Source: Rhexocercosporidium sp. MPI-PUGE-AT-0058 (taxonomy: Eukaryota; Ascomycota; Leotiomycetes; Helotiales). From it: a DNA stretch of 64,000 bases. The notes under the pieces are model-generated. The model was not told where the DNA came from. It did not search any database and worked only from the letters and a program-made list of their open reading frames with translations. A program made the position numbers and the translations under genes. Location: contig JAGTJL010000016.1 in the NCBI GenBank assembly GCA_020746875.1, forward strand, positions 744,001-808,000. Direction: 5' to 3'. Shown piece after piece: positions 45,650 to 58,489 of this stretch; the first letter of the stretch is position 1, and each line of letters opens with the position of its first letter.

Positions 45650-47119
45650 ATTTCAATGTCAATGCCAAACTGTCACGGGAGGGAATTGCGAGGTGTTGAA
45701 TATAAAGATCTAACCCTTGTTGGATACTGATCTTGCGTATTGATTTTGCTGGAGAGGAGAGGAGAGATCAATGGTAATCGAGCTGAAGACCAAAACAACC
45801 CATGAACCAGGGAGGGAAAGGAAAGGGTGTTTATATTATGGTCGTGTCGTGTTGTGCCGCCAGTGGTCAGATCAGATCACCCTCATAGTGCCTGACCTTC
45901 CCATCCTAGAACCGATCCTAGAACCTTGAAGCATCCCATCTCCTGCACTGTACCTTGTTTGGATTGAACATTCGTCCGTGCCTTGCTGAACAGCCAGCCT
46001 TACAGCCATCTCTCAATGTCGTCGCCGTGGAATTGCCGTTTCCAGCCAATTCTCACCCGCTTCACGATCCAATTCCACCGAGTCCACAGATTCTTACGAG
46101 AAAACAAGAACGCTAGATCGTGCATGCATACAGGTTATTGCTTACCTGCATCTATCTACCTCGCTCCCGAGCCCTTGTACCTGAAAAACCATCCCATGTT
46201 CCACACCCCATTCGGCAACGATCTGATCTCCTCCCAGCTTCCGCCCCGCATATTTGCGGGGTATGAGTGGGCGACTTAGTTTCCTGCAGGCTTTAGCGAT
46301 GTCCAGGGGAGCTGTTGTGCTGATGCTGATATCTCGTATAATGCAGCCCGGCTGAGGTGCAGAAGTGAATAGCCTGTTGAGCCAATCAATATGTGTTTTA
46401 CACACCCTCATTATTAATGGAATCGGGCGAGAAGGGAGAGGAGAGGTTTACAGGTCAGGATGAGTGTTTAGCCTAAGTGGGGTTGCTCCCGGTTGTCGGT
46501 GTCGGTCAGCGTACGTGAAGGTTACTGTACTCGAGTGCCTGCGTCGAACCTTGCACTTGACTTCGATGGTTTGGTTAAGGCGGCTCGGGCGGTACCTTTA
46601 GGACTTACTACATAAGCTTCTCCTTGTGTTATTTTTGGAGGCGGGAATGGGAAGGTTGATATGTGCCAAGGGGTGCGGAAACCAGAAGGGTGTAATTGGT
46701 GAGCTTATTACTCTTCCGAAGTATTCTATCCATGCCTGGGAGCTCCGTCTCGTGGTTCGTATTCGATGCGGTTCTTTTCATCTAGTTTTCTATGAGATGG
46801 TGTCTAAGGCATCGGAACCTTACTAAGTATGAGAATTTTGAGTGCGTACTGAGGATAAGAGATAGCCACGACGCACGACAGTGAGATGAATATTTAAATA
46901 TTACATGGTAAGCGAAAGATACAAATAATCAAGACCTCACAAGTTAGACCGAAGGAACGGTAACTGAGACTAGGAGATTCAGATACAAGTAGTTCTAGAA
47001 TTTCTATATACAACTCATATCAACGAAACGTCCCATATGTACACGCATTCTCTTCGCACATCCAAATTCATCTCCTAAACCACTATCGACTTCCGCCTCA
47101 CTCTTTTTTCTTCATCTCC
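45650..47119. other. Gene-free spacer (1.5 kb)
   Basis: Promoter of the repeat-protein gene on the left and 3' flank of the heme-protein gene on the right. A 98-codon plus-strand frame at 45983-46279 has no motif. Nothing else seen. Confidence 0.55.
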
Positions 47120-47838
47120 TCACTTCGCCATCGCCGCCCAAGTCGCAAACTTCGGACTCCTCGCCGCCGTCAGATTAACCGCATACTGACCCTGCGCAAC
47201 ATGCTTGGTGAATGTCGTACTCTTGCTCGCCGGCGTAACAGGAGCTGCAGAATTGTACGCCCAGCCCAACATGTCGGTCGCGGCGGCGCGCGCGAACGTC
47301 GTGCCGTCGGTGAGGACGCAGGCTTTGCAGAGGAAGGTGAGCGACCAGTGGGTCGCGTTGGTGTAAGTACCGTTGGCGATGGGGACGAGGCTGAATGTGC
47401 CGGTGGCTTCGGCGGGTGAACCTGGACGTCTGTTGTGACGGGTTGTATGTCAGCTGGGTTGTTTTCACTTCATATTTTAGAACCTCTTTTGTGAATTTCC
47501 TCCGCCACATATGATTCTCTTTGGCCCATTCTCTCTGAATGAAGATAACCGTACGCAGTCTTTCTAAAGCTCGCCATCGGCGTCTTCCCATTCGCCCAAG
47601 CCGCAATAAGCAACTTATTCGTCATGGGCCCTCCGAGCGAGGTTCCTGACCAGCCGCTCCCTTTCCCGGTGACGAGGCCGATGAAATCACCACTTGCGTT
47701 GACGGGAAGGGCGAGGCCGAAGCTGTAGCCTGTGGTGTCGAAGAAGGCCGAATAGGAGATGCCGGTTTTGGAGTCGGTGTAGGGTATTGCGGATGCGAGG
47801 AGGGAGAGGGTGCTTGTGAGGAGGAGAGAGAGCTTCAT
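47120..47838 (-). CDS. Secreted CDH-type cytochrome b domain protein (AA8-like), stand-alone
   Basis: Two exons, 47838-47555 and 47429-47120 (125-bp intron, donor GTACGG), encode 197 aa. A signal peptide of about 17 residues is followed by one beta-rich domain. GISYSAFFDTTGYSFGLALP near the start, GGPMTNKLLIAAW and THWSLTFLCKACV match the cytochrome domain of cellobiose dehydrogenase and related AA8 iron reductases, which bind b-type heme through Met and His and pass electrons to outside acceptors such as lytic polysaccharide monooxygenases or Fe(III). There is no flavin dehydrogenase, cellulose-binding module or membrane anchor. I could not pin down both heme ligands with certainty, so redox activity is probable rather than proven. 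Confidence 0.75.
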
Positions 47839-48608
47839 TTTGGAGGTTGGGTTGGGGTGATGATGCGAGGAGGGTGAGGCTTGATGGTGAGAAAATGAGG
47901 AGAAAGATTAGTAGGAAGAGAGAAGTATGGAAAGAAGCTTCGAGGTAAATAAAAGATGTATTTTGGGATTGGGGGGGAATGCCCTCCCTTCAGAGACGGG
48001 TTTATACCTTTTTTCTTCCTCCCTAGATCCAGAGCTAGATAGATGAATAGAATAAACACCCTTCATCCAGTTCAATACCACCCATCGGCAGTTCGCCCTT
48101 CCCTTACTCAACTCACTCTACTCAGCCCGTCCAAGGTACAGTAGTAAGACAGTAAATATACTCCACCAAACAGCACACAGCACTCTAATATCCGGACAAT
48201 CTCGCCGCGATATCTCCATCCCCAATAAATATACTGGCTGAACGGGAAGACAGGCACATCTGCGTAACACCTGCGCGCCGATTCGTCGGGAGATATACTC
48301 GAGAGTTCAATACACCTGAAGCTTTTTCCAAACGAAGATGAATGGACGGGCAATGCCCTTGTTGTGTATAGTGGGATAAAATATGTTCCAAACAACCTGG
48401 AACCGCACGCGGGTGGGCACGTTTCTTCCAGAGTGAGGGGCAAATTTATGCTTTTACTGCGAGCGACGCTTATTCGCTGCAGATAGAGCGGGGGAAGGGG
48501 GGTAGGTAATTGGACGGATGGATGACAGGAATATGATAATTACTGACGTTGAGGCTCGGAAAATCAAGAGGCTGGGTAGATATGGTGCAATATTTGGAAA
48601 GTATGTAT
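47839..48608. other. Spacer
   Basis: 770 bp between two co-directional minus-strand genes: promoter of the heme-protein gene and 3' flank of the ABC-transporter gene. Several overlapping minus-strand frames of 60-110 codons show no motif. Confidence 0.5.
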
Positions 48609-51152
48609 TTACTCCGCGGTCTGCTCAACGTACTGCGGAATTTCCAGCTCTTCGCCGCCGTCAACCCAAACCTTAGCTAGCTCCTTCTCGATCTCGACTT
48701 TCCTGTCTTCCCACTCTTTGACTTTGGCGAGTCGTTCGCGTAGCTCGTGGAGTTCGCGCTCGACGCCCATCTTCTCTTTCTCGGTGCCAATGCGCTCCCA
48801 ATCCCATTCGCTTCCGTCGTCACCGAGGCCGAGTGTGAGGTTGAAGGTGTGGTATTTCTTAAGACTGGCGCGTGTACTGATCGTGATTAATGTGATGCCT
48901 TTCTCCTTGCATCGCTCGTAGAGCAGCCCTTCGACATCGGAGGATACTGCGGAAGTGCCTTCATCGATGAATGCATAGCGAGGTTCGTGGTACAGCAGTC
49001 TGGCGATGGCCATTCTTTGCTTCTCGCCGCCGCTGAGGACGTCTTTCCATTCTTTTCGGGTGTCCCAGCCGCCTTCCCTGTCAGGTAGGTAGCCCAGGCG
49101 AGCTTCTTCTAGGATGCGCTTGAGTTCGATGTCTCGGCGACCGCGGTCACGCATTTCAATCTCGCCGTCAGGATAGATCACTTGGTCGCGGAGAGTTCCG
49201 ACGCTGAGATATGGTCGCTGGGGCAGGAACATGATACCGTCTGTTCCTACGCTGCGAGGCCTGGACACGAGGCCCCGGTAGACGGGCCACAGGCCAGCCA
49301 CGATGCGTGCAACTGCACTCTTACCAACGCCATTGGGACCGGATATCTGTAAGATTTCTTAGTAAAGAGTTAAGCTCTACGACATGTTGAACTTACAAGG
49401 AGATGTTCTCCAGAGTGCACAATGATCGAGAGGGAGTCAACCAGCTCTTCTCCTCCATGGGGAAATACTGAAGGAGCAACAACTGGTACGTTCTCAAGAC
49501 GAACACCATCAAAGCCCTTCTGAGTCGTACCCTGTACATCAGACAAGGAGTACAGCTCGGGGTGCGTACCCCGCTGCGGGAAGTATGCATTTGCATGCAC
49601 ACGGTGAAGTGTTGAAATCAAGGTGTATACCCGACTCGTGTATCCCGCCAGCTCGGACAGGTCTTTGATGGAATACATCATTCGCCCACCGGCATCAGCT
49701 AGTGACAACATAAGACGCTTGTTGGTGATGAACTCCTTCATCCGACCTCTCTCGCGGCCACCGCTCATAGAAGCATCTGCCAGCTCTTGGATTCCTCCAA
49801 GCCCACCCCACGCTGGCAAAAAGACAGGCAAGGAGCTCAAAAGATAGCCATACGCACTCCAACTATACTTGAGAACGAAGTCCTCAAGAATGTTGTAACG
49901 AATCTTCAGGGTGTAGATACCCTCCATCCACTTCTTGAGACTCTTGAATTCCTTGTCGAGGAAGTTCTTCTCCATGCTTGCACCTCCGTAGAATGCAACT
50001 TCCTCTGCATTGGCGATGAGTCGTGCATGGAGGCCTCTAAAGTCACCCTCTTTGCGACCCTCAACTGCCTTTAATTTTCCGAATGGGGGAGATAGCCTCC
50101 GAAGTATTGTAGCTGTAAGGAAGTAATTACTCAGTAGCCCTGTCAAAGCAAGTGGTCCTAGTGACCGGTACAATTGGTAGTTGAAGACCAACAAGTCCAC
50201 GAATGGTTTTCCTAACGAGGAATAGAGACTCGCTGCTGCAGCACAAAAGTGTGTAAGATCTTGTGTGATGAATTGATCTGCTCCTTGACCTATTCCACCG
50301 TCCAAATTCGACAATTTGTAGTAATTGAGGTTGTCATTGAGGTATAGATCGTGGATGTATCTTGTGAGGCGCGTACGGAAGGCGATTGAGACTTTCGATT
50401 GGAGGAATTTGATCATGGCGTTTGTGTACGAGGCTAAACTTCCAATTCCACACCACTATCTGGGTCAGAATTACCCGTAGAATTTGTGAATCTTTAGGTG
50501 CTTGAATGTGAACACTTACTTTGATAATGCCCCAAATAAACGATCTTCCGTTTCCGGCAACTAGATCTCTCACAATCTCTCCATCTAATCTCGCCACCAC
50601 CAATGAAAGATAAGTTCGTAACATCAGAAACACGCCGTGACTCAAAAGCAGACCTGTCTCTTTACTCGTCCATCTTGGGATCATGATACTCAACAGACTA
50701 AGAAACTGATGCAAAAACGCCAAATTTAGACCCGGTTTTGTCTGCGGCGGCGGAATCTGCGGCGTATTCCCATCAGAAAGTCCAGACGCCCTCGGCGGAT
50801 TCAAGAACAGTCTTCGATGCGCATCAAAAGTCAAGGCTTTTGTCGGATGTATGGTAACTTTGGACGTCGAGTCCTTGTATGGGACAAAGATAACTCGCGA
50901 GCCATCCTTATTCTTCAATCCAGAGTTTCTTCTTAGCAAACGGCGTCCTTGCTCCTTCTCTTCTTTCCGCGACTTCCACCATCGTCTTGTTCCTTCGCCG
51001 CTAGCGATTATGGAGAGTGTGAGGGCGAGGGCTCCGAGGAGCCTTGTGGCCTTCGATGTGCCTCTTAGTCGCTGTTGGAGGAGGTTGGAGTATTGGTGGT
51101 AGAGATTGGCGATTGGATCTGCGGAGTACCGCAATGTTGATTGCGAAGCCAT
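48609..51152 (-). CDS. Peroxisomal ABCD-type half-transporter for long-chain acyl-CoA (PXA1/PXA2 family)
   Basis: Three exons, 51152-50520, 50455-49397 and 49346-48609, with introns of 64 and 50 bp, encode 809 aa. The start is the ATG in ATCATGGC; the frame upstream has no other ATG. Pxa1 and Pxa2 form a heterodimer in the peroxisomal membrane that imports fatty acyl-CoA for beta-oxidation. The N-terminal half is the membrane domain with the ABCD-specific EAA-like loop NAEEVAFYGG (about 360-369). Then the nucleotide-binding domain: Walker A SGPNGVGKS across the last splice (about 566-574), signature LSGGEKQR (about 668), and Walker B YAFIDEGTS (about 689). A coiled-coil-like charged tail ends the protein. 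The single NBD marks a half-transporter. I cannot say which of the two subunits it is. Confidence 0.92.
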
Positions 51153-53768
51153 GATGTTTACTTCGCGCTTTTCAGGTATGATTCGTGCTTCTACATCGTC
51201 ATCCACATCGACATCCCTTCATTGCTGTTTGCTGTCGAAGCTTGTCATCCGAGGTTGCTGCTCTGGTCCACTGCTTTATTTCCTTCTTCAAGTCCAGCTT
51301 AGCATGTCGTCGAATCTTGGTGTGGCATGTATCATGGAGTGTCAGAAATTTCACGATAGGTAGCTTGGGTTGGCTATCACATTCACCTGGAGCCTCCACA
51401 AAGTCACTCCAGTCGCATGTGAATCTGGGGAAAGGCGGATTGCTCCTCGACCGAGGTATGCAGGGGCATGTCTTGGCCCAGTGCACGTGAATGAGCATTT
51501 TGCCACACCATCACGGGGTCTACATTATTATCCACCCACAAACTACTTGCGATGGAAGTCTGAGCTCCAGATGCTGTGCAAGTGCAAGTGCAAGGTACGG
51601 CCCGACACCCAAATTGAGCTATGGGCATAGTATCTAATCCGGGATGATTTTCTAGCTACAGTAAAGATCTTATATCCAGATGTAGTCGAGCATCGTGGCA
51701 AAGATGATATGAGTGATACTTCTGAAAGTCGGCCCAAGCCAGCATGGCTGTGTATCAGCTGCACAGGACTCCTGTATCACCCCCCCCCCCCCCCCCCCCG
51801 AACCAGGCCTGCTGCATGGTCCTCCAAGGCCTCCAGCCCTACGACTTAACTGTTCCTCATCAACAGGGCAGTCAAATTTCTAGAAGACCACCGGCAGGAA
51901 ACCGACGCAGGCCCAATATGCAACCCCTTTCTCGTCAACTGAGCCGTCAAGTCATCGGCAATGCATTCCTCGTTGATCTCACTACGCGCGCAACCAGGGT
52001 GACAGTGATGCTTTTCGACTCTCGAAACGCCAACCCCCACCCTGATTCAGAAAAGGGACCCCTCAATTGTACCCTCTTCCAACACTCGAAGCGCATACGG
52101 AAATGTGACAGGTAAGAGCGTCGCCTCTTTGTGGGCTTTGCATTGTTCAAGCTTGATCCTGGTTCAAGAATAAGGTTCCTGTGAAATGCTCACTGTTGAG
52201 TGGTTGCTCTGTAGCCGCCGAGGTGGATTTGTGAGTTTGGACCTCAAGATGCAGCAATGTCAAAGGATGGGATTCTCCAGACCATGAAAGCAGGTACAGA
52301 GGGGAGGAGAGAGAGCTTCCTTGGAGGAAAAGGGGATCTGTCAGGGTCCGCATGCTGCTAGGTCTTGCTGACTAGAAAGTCGATTAATATGTCTGCAGAG
52401 TGTATTTTGGATGCTCGACGGCAGGTATATATGGTCTTCCTAAGGTTTTATTCTTGGTGACGACGAGTCTGGAATTGTCACTATTGAGCTTCGTTAGGCG
52501 AAGTTGATGATCCCAAAGTAAATAGTCTTCGCTAGTTCAGGAACCTTCCACAAACATATCAACATTACTGTAGTACGGCGAATGCGACTATACTTGCTTC
52601 ATTTATTCAACATCAATTGTCTCCACATCTCGCCAGCCGAATCAAGTCGAGTCCAGTTGTCAAGTCCAGTCGGGTTCACATCTGGGATAAAGTGCTTCTG
52701 ATAGGATGAATCCGGGGGGCAACATCCAAGGCGCCTAATCTTATTCGCCCCCATTCCAGTCCTGGACGGAGTGGCTGACCGACAGGACGTTCTGAATGGA
52801 CGCCCACTCCCCAAACGGGGATGCAGGTGGTTCAAAGCCCCGGGGATACAGAACAGGCCTGGAGGAGCATGGGACAGAAGCAAAGACAAGACAAAGACGG
52901 GCAAACGTTGGGATGGACGCGCCTCGACACCGTCGTCAAAGGGGTGAAAGGCCGCTCGTTCATGGATGTGCAGACAGACAGACCATGCTGGACGGTTGTT
53001 GCATTTGGATGCATGATGAAGTATCCGCAAAGAGAGCTCCTGTGAGAGAGTTCGAGGCCGCCCATTCGATCCGCGCTGCACACTAAACTGCAAGCTACCT
53101 GCTCTCCTAAGACCAATACCGCGCCAGAGCTCCATCACCTTACCTGGCTGGCTGGGGGCAAACCTGCTCGTTTCGTTCGTTCGCTCCGTTCTGCTCCTGC
53201 TTTTCCACAACACCCCCTCAATCAAGTACCACTTGTCCTTTGTCCTATCCTGTCTACAGCTTCATCTTCATCTTCATCGTTGATTGACTGCTTGTCTGAC
53301 TGAACGAATTGTATTTCTCCAACGCGACACTCCCAGCCCACCCTGCACTTTCTCCCGCCCGTCTGCATCTACGGCCACTAGCCTTGGTCGCCCCTAGCAG
53401 CCAATCAAACAACGCAAATCTCAGGATAAGCGAAATTGGCCCAGTTCGACTGACCTGCCTCTGGTCCCTCAGCCTTTCTTTGAACCTCTTCTGATCATCT
53501 CTCTTGAGCTGACAGAGGCCTCTTCAAGCTTCAAAGCCTTCGTCCGCTCTCTGCCTCAATTGTCGCATCCTGTTGCGCCAGCTTCCGCTACTCTTTCAAT
53601 CGCATTCCCGAAAGCGCGACGAATTCCCGACCTTGCTGGAGTGTTAGGGGCTGTCGTCATTTGATCTCCATTCGCCGACGCATACAGATATATTCCATTT
53701 GGAGGAGCTAGATCTCATCGCGGCGTGTATTTCTACCACGGGCCTCCCTCGGTCTCGAATTGCCCTCG
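51153..53768. other. Divergent intergenic region with C20 tract (2.6 kb)
   Basis: Holds the promoters of the ABC transporter (left) and the phosphatase gene (right), plus a probable long 5' leader of the latter: the last 500 bp are C/T-rich. Contains a 20-base C run. Frames of up to about 208 codons on either strand (for example 52599-53225 minus) show no domain or composition typical of genes here. Confidence 0.5.
51780..51799 (+). repeat. C20 homopolymer
   Basis: Twenty consecutive C in the intergenic region upstream of the ABC transporter. Third long G/C run of the window. Confidence 0.9.
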
Positions 53769-55726
53769 ATGAGTAATGAGATAGTACAGCCGACGGAGCA
53801 AGATCTTAGCCGCTCAACTTCAACTGGAGGTGGAAAGGCATCCAAACCACCTGCGCTGGATACGTCAAGCTGTATGTGTTCCATTCCCCGTTAGATCAGT
53901 TTCGCTGTGATTCAGAGTGGATGCGCTAGCTGTTTCTTGGGGTTGGAAATGATTGAGACTCCAGCAAGCTGACCATGTCAATCACAGTCACCAACACTCC
54001 ACACCCGCCTAGCTCTTCTACCCAGGCTACTTCAACGCAGAATACCGCTACAACTGAAGATTCTGAGAACACTGCCTTGTCGGGATCTCAATACGAGAAG
54101 GATTCCTTAAGAGTAGCGGACGAGACCCCAGAGATTCCAAAGAAAAACCGCGGTCTTCTACCAGTCCCGTCCAGATCCTCTTCGCAGAAGATACAACCAT
54201 CACCAACATATACTGGCTTGAGTGGAGCTACTGTAAGCGATCCCGCAGATAGCATAGGGGGCAGATCGAAGGAGTCCAAGGGGAGCATTTTGGGGAGGAG
54301 GCGGAATGGGAGTGCTACAAGCAGCAAAATGTCGATAACACAACAAGGAACATCGGCAGGCCCAACAGGGACCGCAAACAACACAGCTTCAAATCCCGCG
54401 GATTCCCGACAGCTAAAGAAGAAGGGGCTCTTTTCGTTTCTCTGTTGTGGAGTTCCCGATAGCGCCAATACAGCAGACCCAAACGACGCAGTGGTGCCTG
54501 CAAACAAGGTTACAAAGGCTCCATCAGGACGACCTACTACAGCTAGCCGACCCGAGCAGGGAACGACAGCACAAGCAAACAGTATTCCCACCAAGCCTCA
54601 GACCGAAAAGGAAGCGCTTCGCCAGGATGATCAGCAAGTTGGGCTTGACCGAGATCGCAACGAAGCCACACGAAATCCGCAGACAGGAGGTAGTATTCCA
54701 CCAGCAGCGAACGGCGATCTGACTCAAACGGTTGGTGATACACGTGATCCGCCATTGCCCGGGTTGCCAAAGGAAGCAGAGTCAACCAGCGCTGGCCAAA
54801 CGTCAACTCCCGCAGTTGTGGTCCAGGGGCCCTCCAGATCGGAGTCAAAGGTCTCTACTAACCAACTTTCAGCTCAAGAGCAGAAAGACACAGAGTGCGA
54901 AGTCAACATGACCGATTCCGAGCCAGTTCCAGCAGACAAGGAGGAAAACACGGTCCCTCCAGTTCGGAAAGATGAAACTGTCAACAAGGCAACCCTACCT
55001 CCACCACCACCCGTTCCTCAACCTCAATCTGGGCCCAGTGAGGATAAAGCAGCCCCCGAGCCAGCAGAGCAGAAATCGCAATGGTTACTTCCACCGATTG
55101 CTCCAAGATTCCAAGGAAAGAAATGTCTTGTACTGGATCTTGATGAGACTTTAGTCCACAGCAGTTTCAAGGTATGTTTTACTTGATATTTTGATTTCAA
55201 ATGCTGATTCTTTAGATTCTGCACCAAGCCGATTTCACAATCCCAGTTGAAATCGAGGGTCAATACCATAATGTATATGTGATCAAGCGACCGGGTGTTG
55301 ACCAATTCATGAAGCGAGTGGGCGAACTCTACGAGGTTGTGGTATTCACAGCTTCCGTTTCAAAAGTACGTTACACGATACTCATGTACATTCCAGATAC
55401 TGACAGTAATTCAGTACGGCGATCCTCTCCTGGATCAATTAGATATCCACCACGTTGTCCATCATCGTCTGTTCCGTGAGAGTTGTTATAACCACCAAGG
55501 GAACTACGTCAAGGATCTGTCTCAAGTTGGCCGACCTCTTCACGAAACCATCATCATCGACAACTCTCCTACGTCATATATCTTCCACCCGCAACACGCT
55601 GTTCCCATCAGCAGTTGGTTCTCTGATGCTCATGACAACGAGCTCCTCGACTTGATTCCCGTACTCGAAGACCTAGCAGGCTCGCAGGTACGAGACGTCA
55701 GTCTTGTTCTTGATGTCGCCCTTTGA
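53769..55726 (+). CDS. PSR1: PSR1/PSR2-type plasma-membrane phosphatase (HAD, FCP1/SCP family)
   Basis: Four exons, 53769-53871, 53988-55171, 55216-55365 and 55415-55726, encode 582 aa. The yeast Psr phosphatases act at the plasma membrane in salt-stress and general stress signalling with Whi2. The catalytic motif [17 protein letters not shown] (Asp at about 418 and 420) starts the C-terminal phosphatase domain. [56 protein letters not shown] and [14 protein letters not shown] follow in the standard order. The 400-residue N-terminus is disordered but contains [11 protein letters not shown] (Cys at about 187-188), a probable palmitoylation site matching the cysteine pair that anchors Psr1. The first splice joins a short exon starting [12 protein letters not shown]. 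Confidence 0.92.
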
Positions 55727-56805
55727 AGCAAATTTCATGTGCGCTCCTGCATGCAAATATACTTGCTATCATAGCGGATGGCGTTTTTAGGTTGATACCT
55801 TTGGTTTCATTGTAGAATGTACTGTTTAATCTATATAATGGGTCTTCTCCTGGCCAGACCAGAGCAGCCAACTTTTAACTTGATCGGGGGATGGGTGGGG
55901 TCATATTGAGCGGGTCATCAAAAATGGACGGGAAGAAAGAACAGCAGATGCACATTTTTCTCACAGAGCTGGATTGATACCTTTATTTTGCTCCGACTTA
56001 TCTGACGGGATGGGAATCTGGAGGAAAGGAGAGATTGAAAGGAGTTCCAGTCTCGGGAGAAAAGCATCACAGAGCAGCAGACCACGCTGCCCAACACATC
56101 ACGTTTCGTTTTCTTTTGTTGTCATCATCTTTGGAGGGAAGCAAGTAAGCAGAGGAGTTGAGTTGATACCTTTGGAGGAACTGATGGGCTGGAAATAACA
56201 GATGCTGATGGATGGATTAGGGAGAGGGAACTTTTTCTATTTTCATTTGTTCATTTTCTCCTTCAAAATTCATAGCATGCGTCCGGGGTGGCGCAGATTT
56301 CCACAAACAGACAGACAAGAAAGACAGAAAATCACCTTCCTGTATTATTGTAGCTAGTCGTAGTTGAGGTTTGTGGTGGTGCTGGAGGACGGAGGAGGAG
56401 ACCATTCATCACCAGTAGCAAGGCAATAAATGGAAATGCTTTGCGATGTTGAAAATCACATCTCTTGTGCCTTCCCAAATTTGTATGAGCAAGAAAGAAA
56501 ACAGAGATGAGTTTCTTCTAACAGTCAATTGGAAATACTTCTTTCTTCCATTAACGAATCCAGACATAGTCGTCGTCCCCAGATTCTATCCAATCTAAGT
56601 GGGCGGCCCACAGCCCACTAGCTCGAGCCACATCCCTGCCACAACCGAGCCTCCCTTTCAATGCTGCTCGTGTCCTCATCTCAAGAATTCAAGCCCTCTG
56701 TCTGTCAACTTCACCACACCACGACTATACAGCTCACCTCACAATCCACTCATTTACCTTCTTCGAATCGCCAATCGCGTTAATTGATCTTTGAAGTTCT
56801 GCATC
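55727..56805. other. Spacer between phosphatase and SEC61-beta genes
   Basis: About 1.1 kb: 3' flank of the phosphatase gene and the promoter of SEC61-beta. The last 200 bp are C-rich with short pyrimidine tracts. No coding signal. Confidence 0.55.
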
Positions 56806-57778
56806 ATGGTACGATTCCCTTCTCTTCCTTCCAGTTATCTACCCGATTGCGTCGAGAATCTGGCGCATCCGCACCTCCTTTGAGCACCCTCATTCAACAC
56901 CAAACGCGCAATTCCTCCTGCTCTTAATCATCAGTCCCAATTACTGTATCCAGGAAGAGAACTTTTCTAACCGATGTAAACTCCATAGTCCTCTCCACGC
57001 CCCTCCTCGCCCATCAACTCTCCCGCCGGTCTGAGCAGCGGTCGCCCATCCTCCCCTACTCCTCCCGGTGGACCAAAGACTGCGATCCGTCGTCGCGCGG
57101 CGGCTGATCAGAAAGATAAGGTTGCCAATGCGAGACCGAGCTCGACGAGGGCTGCGGGTGCTGGTGGAAGCTCGAGTACGATGTTGAGTAGGTGGTCTCT
57201 TTTTTTCTTTTTGCGGTCCTTTGGGGAGTGGTTTCTGGGCGGTTTGTTGTTTAGTACTTCGTGGGAGTACGGGTGGACATGGCCTTCAATAAGTGATCGG
57301 ATTCGAGTGTATGAAAACGCGGAAGGATGTCGTGGATGTTGCAGAGAGCAGTTGATATGTGGCATTTGGAAGCTGTGTCTGGATGGTATTAGAAGAATGC
57401 TTTCCAACTAACAGAGGTTGCGTTGTACATCCATCTAAGCTGTTGGGAGACCTGGAAGACTGTGTCTATTCCCTCCCAGCACTCGGATGATATGCAGCGC
57501 AAATGGTCTCTGGTGCTCTGACTACTACTTTTTGGAATTATTCTGGATAATCGGGCATACAGCAGCAGCTAACATTCAAACAGGACTGTACACCGATGAG
57601 TCCCCAGGATTGAAGGTCGATCCCGTCGTTGTTCTCGTTCTCTCTCTGGTCTTCATCTTTAGTGTCGTTGCATTGCACAGTACGTTTCCCCCATCCCTTC
57701 CCAAGTCTACTCTTTAGGACTCGTCTCTGACACATGACCACAGTCATTGCAAAGGTCACAAGGAAGTTCTCCTCCTAA
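56806..57778 (+). CDS. SBH1: Sec61 beta subunit of the ER protein-translocation channel
   Basis: Four exons, 56806-56808, 56989-57187, 57584-57679 and 57744-57778, encode 110 aa. The first coding exon is the ATG alone, followed by a 180-bp intron; the second intron is 396 bp, the longest in the window. Sec61-beta is a tail-anchored subunit of the ER translocon. The N-terminus SSPRPSSPINSPAG is Ser/Pro-rich, then GGPKTAIRRRAAADQKDK, a conserved basic block. SSTMLRLYTDESPGLKVDP is the family signature and is formed only by correct splicing. VVVLVLSLVFIFSVVALHII is the membrane helix; the protein ends AKVTRKFSS. Length and all motifs fit the family. Confidence 0.95.
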
Positions 57779-58489
57779 ACTTGATAATATTGATGGTAGA
57801 AGGCGAGGTGTGAAGTGGCATACGGAGGTGCAATTCTTGGTTACGGTTTCTGAAGCGAAAATGGAATCACAAAATTTGATACTTGCAAAGGGTTCATACG
57901 ACTGGCTAGTGCAAATTTCAGGGCTAGGTTGTGTGTGATGCTTCCGGCCCTGTGTACTATAGGCAGATTTTATGGAAGGGTTTGGTGCGATTTGCCATTG
58001 CTGCTTGCCTGCGTGTGATATGTGTCATTCACCAGGTTCTTAATCATCGTCTAACTGGATTTTAGATCTCCCCTGTGGAAATGACACTTCGAGCTGTCAG
58101 CATCGCTCCTATAAAGCTCTACGAAGGCTGTTGACGTTGGCCAAGTCTCCAGAGGTATCTTTTCCAGAATTCTATAATGCCTTTCAGATCGGAGTACTTG
58201 AAGGTTGGAAGAGAAGGGATTCCAAGGTTGAAATCTCCGAGTATATTTGACGTGGTAGGGAGTCTTGCTAGAAGTTAAATGGCATTCTCATACCGTCAAT
58301 TGCCAGCCTCTCCATAGTTGCCCATCCGTTGGCTCTGGTTCTTTTAACTGGTCGTGCTTGCATCTCCTGTTCTCACATGGCGTTGTGGCTGTGGTTACCA
58401 GCCTGATCTTCTCACCACCTCGATTTTGCAATTCTTACCAATTTTAAAATATCTCCTCCTAACATCCCTCAGCCTGTTCCTTCTCGAAG
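57779..58489. other. Spacer
   Basis: 711 bp between SEC61-beta and the NACHT-ankyrin pseudogene. No coding signal. Confidence 0.5.

Noticed and set aside
45983..46279. 98-codon plus-strand frame in a gene-free spacer
   Set aside because: No motif, no splice partners, and no support beyond being open.
51744..52115. 123-codon plus-strand frame with a proline run
   Set aside because: The proline run is just the C20 homopolymer; no other coding evidence.
52599..53225. 208-codon minus-strand frame in the divergent intergenic region
   Set aside because: No domain, Arg/Ser/Cys-rich composition, and it overlaps the likely leader and promoter of the phosphatase gene.
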